A DNA stretch of 50,144 nucleotides, taken from Sedimenticola sp. GTDB lineage: Bacteria; Pseudomonadota; Gammaproteobacteria; Chromatiales; Chromatiaceae. Location of the stretch: NCBI GenBank assembly GCA_026196475.1, contig JAPHTA010000055.1, forward strand, positions 1 through 50,144, in the 5' to 3' direction. This document shows positions 1 through 6,899 of this stretch, in pieces (position 1 is the first letter of the stretch; each line of letters begins with the position of its first letter). The position numbers and the translations under genes are program-made. The notes below the pieces were generated by a model that was not told where the DNA came from, ran no database searches, and was given only the letters and a program-made list of their open reading frames with translations.

Positions 1-3
1 AAA

Positions 4-79
4 TGGCGTCCCCTAGGGGGTTCGAACCCCTGTTACCGCCGTGAAAGGGCGGTGTCCTAGGCCTCTAGACGAAGGGGAC
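4..79 (-). tRNA. tRNA-Glu (anticodon UUC)
   Basis: On the minus strand the 76 bases fold as a standard tRNA with a GTCCCC/GGGGAC acceptor stem, a TTCGAACCC T-arm and an encoded 3' CCA (positions 4-6). The anticodon loop CTTTCAC carries TTC, which reads glutamate codons. It lies downstream of tRNA-Ala in the same orientation, with a hairpin between them. Confidence 0.95.
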
Positions 80-101
80 AAATCTCTTCGCGTATTAAAG
101 T

Positions 102-131
102 AAAAAAAGGCGGACCGCGTTACGGTCCGTC
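102..131 (-). terminator. Rho-independent terminator-like hairpin between tRNA-Ala and tRNA-Glu
   Basis: Positions 111-117 and 123-129 form a perfect 7-bp inverted repeat with a 5-base loop, extended by a G-U and a G-C pair (109-110 with 130-131). On the minus strand it is followed by seven T (102-108), the usual shape of an intrinsic terminator. It sits between two co-oriented tRNA genes, so it may end a share of tRNA-Ala transcripts, or may only be a processing site. Confidence 0.6.
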
Positions 132-139
132 CGATTGTT

Positions 140-215
140 TGGTGGAGCCAGGCGGGATCGAACCGCCGACCTCGACACTGCCAGTGTAGCGCTCTCCCAG
201 CTGAGCTATGGCCCC
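140..215 (-). tRNA. tRNA-Ala (anticodon GGC)
   Basis: The minus-strand 76-mer starts GGGGCCA, has the D-arm AGCTCAGCTGGGAGAGC, the T-arm GGTTCGATCC and an encoded CCA (140-142). The anticodon loop CTGGCAG carries GGC, which is alanine. The anticodon stem CTACA/TGTCG appears to contain one U-C mismatch (positions 28-42 in tRNA numbering); the rest is canonical. The 5' end lies only 28 bases after the stop codon of the S41 peptidase gene. Confidence 0.95.
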
Positions 216-228
216 AAACGAGGCGCGA

Positions 229-257
229 ATATTAAGGTATCCTTTACCGTTTGTCCA
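229..257 (-). promoter_or_regulatory. Sigma-70 promoter for the tRNA-Ala/tRNA-Glu genes
   Basis: On the minus strand there is a -35 hexamer TGGACA (252-257, 5 of 6 to consensus), a 17-base spacer and a -10 hexamer TAATAT (229-234). A GC-rich discriminator (GCGCC) follows, as is typical of stable-RNA promoters. The -35 lies inside the last codons of the S41 peptidase gene, so the tRNAs can be transcribed independently of the operon upstream. Confidence 0.6.
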
Positions 258-1359
258 GCATCGGCGAGGGCAATTTTGCACCCACTCCTTTTAAGAGACG
301 GCGCAGTATCAGTTGACTGCTTTTTACCTCATCGTTACTCAGCACTAGATCCGGCTGTAGTCCACTGCCCTGACAGTGACTTTCATCCGGCAGAACAATT
401 TCAAGATTCGTATAGTGTAGCAACGACCCGTTTGACAAAGTCCGGATGGCTTGGGAAACGCATTTTCCACGACTATTCACGCCCACCAATTGAGCACGGC
501 CATGCGCCTGGAGGATGCCAGCAAAAATTTCGCCGGCACTGGCCGTGTTTCCACTGATCAAAAGGGTCAGCGGGTTACTGAATTTTCTCCCCGGTGGCGA
601 AAAATAGCGCTGTTCCAACCCTTTACGGGAGTAGGTAGATGTGAGTGACTTACCTGGGTGGAGAAACATCGCCGCACTGTCCATCGCCTCAAATAGATCC
701 CCTCCCTGGCAGTCGCGAAGATCCAGTATCAAAGCCCTGGATGTATCCTCCGCCAGAAGTAACGTCTGAAGAAAGGCACGGGTTTCTCTCGAAGCGAAAT
801 GTCTTAAACGAAGTTGGCGCTGGCCAGAGACATACACCTCTTCTACTGAATTTTGACTATAGTATTCCGGAAGTAATGAAACATGCTCAGTCGACTGGCA
901 GCCGTCAGTACAAAGATCAATTTCCAGAGAAACCCCATCCACTCCGGTCAAAACCGCAGTAACCTCTGCCGATGACATCCCGGCAACCCTGTTGCCGTTT
1001 ATGGCATGCAATTTTACCCGATCCTCGAACCCAGCCCTGAATAGTGGTCCACCTGAATAGGGCATCAGCCACAGGCCCTCTGCGTCCCTGTAGAGTTCTG
1101 CGCCTATTCCAAATTTCAGAACACCGACCGGTGCCTCATCAACACTCTGCAGCCTTGCCCACGGATCAATATGTTTCAATCCCTGCTCCAGGTTCCCAGC
1201 GGACAGCTTGTCCATTAGGACTTCATCCGGCTTTACCAACGCCCTTTGTCGCAGTACCGTACGTATCTCGTCAACAACCTGTGGGGGCACTGCCACTGGT
1301 GATGCCCAGTAGAGTGTGCAGACGACGGCCAATAACCATCGACGCATGCCTGATCTCAC
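244..1359 (-). CDS. Exported S41-family (C-terminal processing) serine peptidase
   Basis: The 371-residue product has an N-terminal hydrophobic segment (about residues 5-24, signal peptide), a PDZ-like region (about 85-150) and an S41 protease core. The core shows DLRDCQGG (213-220), TASAGEIFAG with predicted nucleophile Ser274, and RGKCVSQ with Lys299. The 25-residue Ser-Lys spacing equals that of the Tsp/Prc dyad (Ser430/Lys455), and a C-terminal GLQPDLVL resembles the end of Ctp domains. It should therefore be a catalytically competent periplasmic endoprotease. It is the last gene of the long envelope operon. Its GTG start overlaps the upstream stop (GTGA); an ATG four codons later (1347) is an alternative. 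Inferred role: processing or turnover of other operon products. Substrate unknown. Confidence 0.85.
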   Translation of the reverse strand: MRSGMRRWLLAVVCTLYWASPVAVPPQVVDEIRTVLRQRALVKPDEVLMDKLSAGNLEQGLKHIDPWARLQSVDEAPVGVLKFGIGAELYRDAEGLWLMPYSGGPLFRAGFEDRVKLHAINGNRVAGMSSAEVTAVLTGVDGVSLEIDLCTDGCQSTEHVSLLPEYYSQNSVEEVYVSGQRQLRLRHFASRETRAFLQTLLLAEDTSRALILDLRDCQGGDLFEAMDSAAMFLHPGKSLTSTYSRKGLEQRYFSPPGRKFSNPLTLLISGNTASAGEIFAGILQAHGRAQLVGVNSRGKCVSQAIRTLSNGSLLHYTNLEIVLPDESHCQGSGLQPDLVLSNDEVKSSQLILRRLLKGVGAKLPSPMLDKR

Positions 1360-1925
1360 TGCGAAAGCATAAGCGTCAGTTCGAGTAATGTCTCATACTC
1401 CTTCTGCAGTGCTTGACGCTGGGCTTCCAATTGCTGTCGGCGATCCGCAGTAAGGCCACCTGTGCCAGCACCTTCCAGGGTATCAGCACTTCCAATACCA
1501 TCCCTCTCAAGAGCATCCAGTGCTGAAGCATGGCTTGCCAGTTGATTTTTCAGCCTGGATATCCTTTGATCCAGTTCAGTTACGCGTTGGCGCGACACCT
1601 TCTCTTCCTTGTTCAAGGCGACCAGCTTGAACTCCAGTGCGTCCACATCAGAACTAAGCACTGCAAGTTTACCCTTCTCCTCTTGCAGAACTTGCTGTCT
1701 TTGTTGTTTCTGTCTAGCAAGTTGTTTGGACTCATTGTTTAGTTCATTCTGCATTTCCCGCATTTTCTCCAGGTTTGCCTCACGCTCCTGGGTACGGCGT
1801 TCATAGGCTCCACTGGTAAGTCCATGGACCCCGCCTAGAAACCCCCCTTCCCTGGGGTCATCCGTGGTGACACAGCCGGCAACCAGCCAGGCTGAACCAA
1901 ACACAATCAACAGCTGTAATTTCAT
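1356..1925 (-). CDS. Coiled-coil lipoprotein with D-x-L-E-G repeat
   Basis: The 189-residue product has a type II signal peptide with lipobox LVAGC (Cys18). Long Gln/Glu/Lys/Arg-rich heptad-like segments at about 40-130 and 158-185 should form coiled coils. Between them is a Gly-rich hinge holding two 11-residue units that begin DALERDG (137) and DTLEGAG (148). The same kind of unit occurs three times in the VWA protein of this operon. The ATG start has GAGG about ten bases upstream and overlaps the preceding stop by four bases. I recognise no named family; a periplasmic spacer or scaffold anchored in a membrane is a reasonable inference. Residues after Cys18 are VTTDD, with no Asp at +2, so outer-membrane sorting would be expected. 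Confidence 0.8.
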   Translation of the reverse strand: MKLQLLIVFGSAWLVAGCVTTDDPREGGFLGGVHGLTSGAYERRTQEREANLEKMREMQNELNNESKQLARQKQQRQQVLQEEKGKLAVLSSDVDALEFKLVALNKEEKVSRQRVTELDQRISRLKNQLASHASALDALERDGIGSADTLEGAGTGGLTADRRQQLEAQRQALQKEYETLLELTLMLSQ

Positions 1926-2611
1926 ACCGACAACCTCTCGTTTATCTGCGCCATTTGCTCACTATCCTTGCGCAGCCGTTCTATCTGGGCTTTGAGATCG
2001 CTGTTTTCCTTAACCAATTGGGTAATGTACGGGTCATCGGGCTTGCGTGACTTGCTCTCCTGGGCCAGAACTTCGGTATTGATCTCGTATTCTTTCTGCA
2101 GGGTTGACTCGAATTCCTGGTTTTTCGCAATCCGCTCATCCATTTCCTTCTTCTTTGCCAGTAGCTGATTCCTGGTTGCCTGGCCTGACTGATACATGGC
2201 ACGGAGAGAATCAGTCTCTTTGTCCAGGGCTACAATCTCCGCCTGGAGCCGCTCATTGTATGCCTTGGCAGTCTTGTTGAACTCGGCCGTTCGCGCAATC
2301 TCCGCATCCAGAAACTCTTCATTGGTGGCATATGCCTGTTTCCGCTTGGCTACCTCGTTCCCCACCAGGTATCCGACACCCGCACCCAAGGCTGCTCCGA
2401 GCGCCAGGTCCTCCTTGTCACCCCCGGCTGCAAGTCCCAGAAGTCCACCGAGAACTGCACCAAACACCGCTCCCTCAGTCTTGGTCCGGTCCGTATCCGA
2501 CTGATTGTTTCCTCCGCTAGCACTATCACTCTTCGGTGAATTGGTAACACAGCCAGTCACCAGAATACCCGACAGCACGAGTGGCACTATCTTGTTTAAC
2601 AAGACCTTCAT
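1922..2611 (-). CDS. Glycine-zipper lipoprotein with coiled-coil domain
   Basis: The 229-residue product has a lipobox LVTGC (Cys21) and a Ser/Asn-rich linker. A glycine-zipper segment follows (about 47-85, GAVFGAVLGGLLGLAAGG and a second Gly/Ala stretch), of the kind seen in 17-kDa-antigen and YMGG-like lipoproteins, where it forms a membrane-associated helical hairpin. The rest (95-225) is charged and heptad-like, consistent with coiled coil. The ATG is preceded by AGAGGTG. It lies 10 bases after the FGE-fold gene and overlaps the next lipoprotein gene by four bases. Paired with the downstream coiled-coil lipoprotein, it may form an envelope-spanning scaffold (inference). Confidence 0.8.
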   Translation of the reverse strand: MKVLLNKIVPLVLSGILVTGCVTNSPKSDSASGGNNQSDTDRTKTEGAVFGAVLGGLLGLAAGGDKEDLALGAALGAGVGYLVGNEVAKRKQAYATNEEFLDAEIARTAEFNKTAKAYNERLQAEIVALDKETDSLRAMYQSGQATRNQLLAKKKEMDERIAKNQEFESTLQKEYEINTEVLAQESKSRKPDDPYITQLVKENSDLKAQIERLRKDSEQMAQINERLSV

Positions 2612-2621
2612 ACTTCACCTC

Positions 2622-4274
2622 TTACTCTATAAATGTGTTGAAAATGGTATTGAATTCCCGTGACCAGACCTCGTTTTCCAATGAGCGGGTCTCGTTATAT
2701 TCTCTAATATGCTTGTGTAGCAGCTCCAGGACCTTGTCTTCCCTTGTACTTAACGTCTTCTCTCGCATCATCCTGAAGGCATGCTCCCTGAACTCCTCTT
2801 CGTAGTCCCCGATCAATGCCACCTTCTCCAGGTAGGCCTTGAACTGTTCATTGGCTGCTGTACTGTTGTCCTGCAGAGACTTCTCAACCGCGTCCACCTG
2901 CGCCTGGTAGCGAGTAGACATCTCCAGAAGCTTTCTTGCCGTGACCATCGCCGTCTGCAACTTGGCGCGCTTGCTGACTAAAACACTGTAATTGGTCCCA
3001 TTTCTCGAGGCATCCTGGAGCAAACTGCGAGCGCTCTCGCGTTGCGCATCATCCAGTTGCCCCCTCGCCTTTTCAACATAGTTCTGTATTGCCTCGACTT
3101 GCGGCCGCGCATCGGGGTGACGATCGAGAAGTTGTTGAAGAACACTATCCACGGTCGCCAGTTGACTCGTCGCCTGGCTCACCAGGTTATCCAGACTTCT
3201 TCCAACGGGAGTTTCAGCACGCAATGCTTTGCGGTACTCGGCATACTCCTTTTCCAACGCGGTACGGGCGATGGAATTGACCACTACATTGGACCCCAGG
3301 GCCAACCGGGTTCCAATATTGAATGTTCTTCGCAGGATCATGCGCTTTTTTTCTTCGTTCCAGGCATAAGCGTCGAACTCTGTCCGGAAACTGGAGCGGA
3401 TGTCAGTGGTTGAGCTGGAGACGCTGGCCCCACGGATCGGTACACCTCCAGGTTTTCCCTGCCAGATCTCTGGCCGGAATATACCGGCTGTCATCTCATG
3501 TACATTGCCATGAAGATCATGCAAACCCAACGGATTGGGTTTTCTCATGCCCACTGGCCGCAACCTGTTCTTGGCATTTTTCAGATGCCAGGAATATTCA
3601 TTCAGTTGGCGTGATGCGAACGGTAATCTGTCATTGAATGTGCCGTCATTCAACGCCTCCATTCCACCTCTCGCGGCATACTCCCACTCGTCCTCTGTTG
3701 CCAGTCGAATAAAACCGGGTACACCATCGATCTTTGGCAACACCTTATGACGTTCCGGGTACTCAGGATCAAAAAGCCAGCGATTATAGGCTCGAAGAAA
3801 ATCTTCAACTGCCTGGTAACTTATCCAGGAAAGGGGCATGGCATTCGCCTGGTCGAGGGCACGACCTTTCAGCGTGGGATACTTCTTATCCTTCGGATCA
3901 CCACTGGCGGATATCAGGGCATCAACCCCCATCACGGCAACGTACTGCCCCTTGGTAAGCTCGTACTTTGCCAACCAGATTTTCCAGCGTTTACTCCCGC
4001 CTTCCTGAAAAGAGCCAGCCACCATGGTTCGCTGTACCCCTTCAAAGGCACCACCGGTGGCATCCCCCAGTTGAACCACCCGCTCACGGGAGCCCCAGAA
4101 CCCCTCACCTGGTACTTCAACCGGTCGCAAGACCAGTTCGGCACCTCCCGGCATTGGCAGTACAAGGTCGTTCTCATCCGGTTTCGGATTGTAAACACTC
4201 TTAGCGGGTATGGCTGCAGCTACCTGGATTGTCACCACCAGCGCTATCACGCAAACAAGGAAACTACTCTTCAC
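2622..4274 (-). CDS. Exported formylglycine-generating-enzyme-fold (SUMF1) protein with coiled-coil tail
   Basis: The product has 550 residues from the GTG at 4274, which has GGAGG seven bases upstream; an in-frame TTG at 4295 would add seven residues but lacks such a site. An N-terminal signal segment (VCVIALVVTI) is followed by an FGE/sulfatase-modifying-factor domain at about 38-328. Hallmarks are RLATEDEWEYAARGG (190-204) and NPLGLHDLHGNVHEM. No cysteine is visible in this domain, so the redox/copper-binding pair used by true formylglycine-generating enzymes is absent, and a ligand- or partner-binding role is more likely than catalysis. The remaining ~215 residues are Gln/Glu/Arg/Lys-rich and helical, probably coiled coil. 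It overlaps the permease gene by 11 bases. Confidence 0.85.
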   Translation of the reverse strand: MKSSFLVCVIALVVTIQVAAAIPAKSVYNPKPDENDLVLPMPGGAELVLRPVEVPGEGFWGSRERVVQLGDATGGAFEGVQRTMVAGSFQEGGSKRWKIWLAKYELTKGQYVAVMGVDALISASGDPKDKKYPTLKGRALDQANAMPLSWISYQAVEDFLRAYNRWLFDPEYPERHKVLPKIDGVPGFIRLATEDEWEYAARGGMEALNDGTFNDRLPFASRQLNEYSWHLKNAKNRLRPVGMRKPNPLGLHDLHGNVHEMTAGIFRPEIWQGKPGGVPIRGASVSSSTTDIRSSFRTEFDAYAWNEEKKRMILRRTFNIGTRLALGSNVVVNSIARTALEKEYAEYRKALRAETPVGRSLDNLVSQATSQLATVDSVLQQLLDRHPDARPQVEAIQNYVEKARGQLDDAQRESARSLLQDASRNGTNYSVLVSKRAKLQTAMVTARKLLEMSTRYQAQVDAVEKSLQDNSTAANEQFKAYLEKVALIGDYEEEFREHAFRMMREKTLSTREDKVLELLHKHIREYNETRSLENEVWSREFNTIFNTFIE

Positions 4275-6096
4275 GTATCGCCTCCGCCGGTTCAATTCGT
4301 GTTGCCTTCCATGCCGCTATCAATGAACTCGCTATAGCCAGTCCGAGGGAAGCAAGCAACGCCAACCAGGGATAACTTGCCGGTAAACGGCAGATCGCCT
4401 GTCCGTCAGAGAGTTCACCATCAAAGGTGTGATTGATCACCCCAGCCAGCAGGGTATAACCAAGCCAGCCCAGCATCACGCCAAGGATTGCGATCAGTAC
4501 CCCCTGAAAAACTGGAAATAGAAACACATCGGTGCGGGCAAGGCCGATCAGGCGGAGAATTCCAAGATCCTTGCGCTCACGTTCCACCGCGGCGTATAGA
4601 CTGGCGACGAGAACCGCGCCTGCCCCCACCACGCCCAGAATCGCGATCAACCAGAAGAGCTGTGTGAGGCCGCGGTCCAGGACCTGGATACGCTCTATGG
4701 CGTCGACTTCCGCTACCACCTCAAGCCCGTCGGAGCGAAAGCGCTCAACCAGCAAGGGAATATCATCGATGCTGCGACCGTAGAGCCTGAAACCACGGAA
4801 ACCTGCACGCTCAAGAAGCAAGCCGCTACTATCCGGATTGTAGCCGACCACCCTATCCCGGGCGGTGCGTAGCATACCAATCAGCTCCGCGGGTAAGAGG
4901 GCTATTCCCGGCTGGTAAACGCCCGAAACCCGAAGGGGAAAGTTCAGCGGCCTAATGCCTTCGAAATCGGCCCTGACAACCGATTTTTCAACCACATCAG
5001 CAGCGGGCCAGAGCAGTTGAAAAAGTCGGCTCGGCGACAGGGCGGTAGTGGATAGTTCACCCCAGGGAGGTACCGGCCAGCCCAGTCTCTCTGCCCAAAC
5101 AGAAGAGATGGAAAGACCCCGGGCACGAACTTTCTCCTCCCCTAGTGTGAGCGTAATCCCCTCGGCGTAAGGCAGCAGAAGCGCGTCTCTTCCCCGCAGT
5201 TTTCTTTTCAATGCGACAACAGATGACATGGTCACACTTCCGGAGGGTATTGAGAGGTCATAGGCAAACCACCCCTGGGTGAGGTTGAGACCGGTAACCG
5301 CGGTAAAATCCTGACTCTCCATCGAGACAGCCTTGAGCAGACCGGTATTGACCACCAGGCCGGTGCGAGTCACCGGGTCAAGGGGTATCTGGCTGACCAC
5401 CACCACACCATCAAAACTCATATAGGGGTAGGCCGACTCACCCCGCCAACCACGGGCCGCCACCTCCCGCCCCTCTTTATAGGATTCAACATCGACAACG
5501 AAATCCAGCGGTGCGTAAATTCGAGGGAGCGTGCCGGCCCGGGTGTCCAGCACAGCGACCACCTGCAACAACTGGTCAACATTCTCCATGCGGCCACCAC
5601 GGCTGCGAGTAACGCGTGCGGTCACCTGGTCACCGCTTGAGACCCCAAGCCGTCTTGCCGCCTCGCTGCTCAGGACACACTCTCCCTCCAGCGGAATCAC
5701 GCCGCTGTTTTCCAGCAGCAGCGGATCACCGCCCGCTGTCGGAACCAGGTCCACCAGTTCACCGCTGGCAGTTCCGCTGCGCAAGTGAATCATCGATGAA
5801 GCCGGAAGAATGGTGGGTATCAAAAAGGCTACACCTTGCTCATTGTGCAACCGGTCCAACCACTGCTGATCAAAGGTGCGTGTGATAGCAGGTCGAATTT
5901 CCCGATAGACCGGGTCCTGAACCAGCCGGTCGCGCAGGGTCTCGACTGTCCCCTCTTTCAATCCCAGCAAAATAAGCAATGGTGCAAGCACTGCAGCCAG
6001 GGCGGAGACAAGACACAGGGTCAATACCCACTCATGCCTGAGGTGTGCGGCGGCAAGAAACAATACCCGAAGACGCTGGCTACGAACCTCGCTCAT
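4264..6096 (-). CDS. MacB/FtsX-type ABC transporter permease
   Basis: The 610-residue product has the type VII ABC permease topology: one N-terminal transmembrane helix (about residues 25-45), a large extracytoplasmic domain of about 420 residues, and three C-terminal helices. The latter include FWLIAILGVVGAGAVLVASL and the cytoplasmic ERKDLGILRLIGL coupling segment typical of FtsX domains. MacB/LolCDE-like proteins transmit force across the inner membrane rather than moving a substrate through it. The ATG at 6096 has GGAG nine bases upstream and forms TGATG with the ATPase stop. No MacA-like membrane-fusion gene lies in the operon, so its periplasmic partner may be the VWA or FGE-fold protein (inference). 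Confidence 0.85.
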   Translation of the reverse strand: MSEVRSQRLRVLFLAAAHLRHEWVLTLCLVSALAAVLAPLLILLGLKEGTVETLRDRLVQDPVYREIRPAITRTFDQQWLDRLHNEQGVAFLIPTILPASSMIHLRSGTASGELVDLVPTAGGDPLLLENSGVIPLEGECVLSSEAARRLGVSSGDQVTARVTRSRGGRMENVDQLLQVVAVLDTRAGTLPRIYAPLDFVVDVESYKEGREVAARGWRGESAYPYMSFDGVVVVSQIPLDPVTRTGLVVNTGLLKAVSMESQDFTAVTGLNLTQGWFAYDLSIPSGSVTMSSVVALKRKLRGRDALLLPYAEGITLTLGEEKVRARGLSISSVWAERLGWPVPPWGELSTTALSPSRLFQLLWPAADVVEKSVVRADFEGIRPLNFPLRVSGVYQPGIALLPAELIGMLRTARDRVVGYNPDSSGLLLERAGFRGFRLYGRSIDDIPLLVERFRSDGLEVVAEVDAIERIQVLDRGLTQLFWLIAILGVVGAGAVLVASLYAAVERERKDLGILRLIGLARTDVFLFPVFQGVLIAILGVMLGWLGYTLLAGVINHTFDGELSDGQAICRLPASYPWLALLASLGLAIASSLIAAWKATRIEPAEAIREE

Positions 6097-6899
6097 CAAG
6101 GTATCTCCCTGCTACAGACCGAGTGGATTTCATTCTCCGCGTACTGGGTGACATGAAAACCGTAAGTGGTATCTGCGACGGGTTGTACCAGGTCCAGATC
6201 GTGGGTCACCATGATGATTGACAGCCCTTCATCCCGGGCCAGGGATCTAAAATCCTCCACGATCAGTTTGGCGCGTCGTTTGTCCACCGCGGCGGTCGGC
6301 TCATCGGCAAGTACCAGGCGGGGTGAATGCGAGAGAGCCCGCAGTATCGCCACCCGTTGTCGTTGCCCCCCGGAGAGTGATTCCGGCAGACGGTGCAGGC
6401 AGTTCGAGACCCCCATGCGCTGCGCCATATCAACCACCCGCTGTAGACCATCGGGCAAGCGGTTCAGGTTCATTGGCAACAACAGGTTTTTCCTCACGTT
6501 AAGGTAGGGCAGCAGTCCACCGGTCTGCAAGACGTAGCCAAGATACTGGCGGCGGATATCCGCCAGGGACACCTCATCATTCTCCATCCAGAGTTTCGCC
6601 ACATCACGTTGCTCACTGGCCGAGAAAACGAGGTGGTAGCAGGCCACACTGTCTGGCCGGGAGATCAGCGCGAGGAGATCAAGTAGGGTACTCTTGCCAC
6701 AGCCGCTCTCCCCCACTACCGCAACAAATTCACCCGGCTCTACAACCAGATCCGGAATCAGGAGCTGGAACCGGCTACCCGCATGCTCTTTGGTCTTGAC
6801 CACCTGTTTCAGCGTCAGCAGCGGCAACCCAACCGTCCTGCCGGATTGGGTTGGGATATGCTGCTGGCTATCGCTGCCACATGTGGTCTGGGTGTTCAA
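6096..6899 (-). CDS. ABC transporter ATP-binding protein (MacB/LolD type)
   Basis: The 267-residue product contains all ATPase motifs: Walker A GESGCGKST (63-71), Q-loop Gln125, signature LSGGQRQRV (175-183), Walker B LVLADEP (195-201) and the H-loop VTHDLD. The family resemblance (LolD/MacB) and the adjacent FtsX-type permease make it the energiser of that permease, acting as a dimer on the cytoplasmic face. The first possible start is a TTG overlapping the VWA stop (TTGA) without a visible Shine-Dalgarno, so the true start could be slightly internal; the core begins near residue 24. It is the only clearly cytoplasmic product of the operon. Confidence 0.9.
   Translation of the reverse strand: MNTQTTCGSDSQQHIPTQSGRTVGLPLLTLKQVVKTKEHAGSRFQLLIPDLVVEPGEFVAVVGESGCGKSTLLDLLALISRPDSVACYHLVFSASEQRDVAKLWMENDEVSLADIRRQYLGYVLQTGGLLPYLNVRKNLLLPMNLNRLPDGLQRVVDMAQRMGVSNCLHRLPESLSGGQRQRVAILRALSHSPRLVLADEPTAAVDKRRAKLIVEDFRSLARDEGLSIIMVTHDLDLVQPVADTTYGFHVTQYAENEIHSVCSREIP

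Noticed and set aside
2622-4274. Active sulfatase-modifying formylglycine-generating enzyme
   Set aside because: No cysteine pair in the domain and no sulfatase gene nearby.
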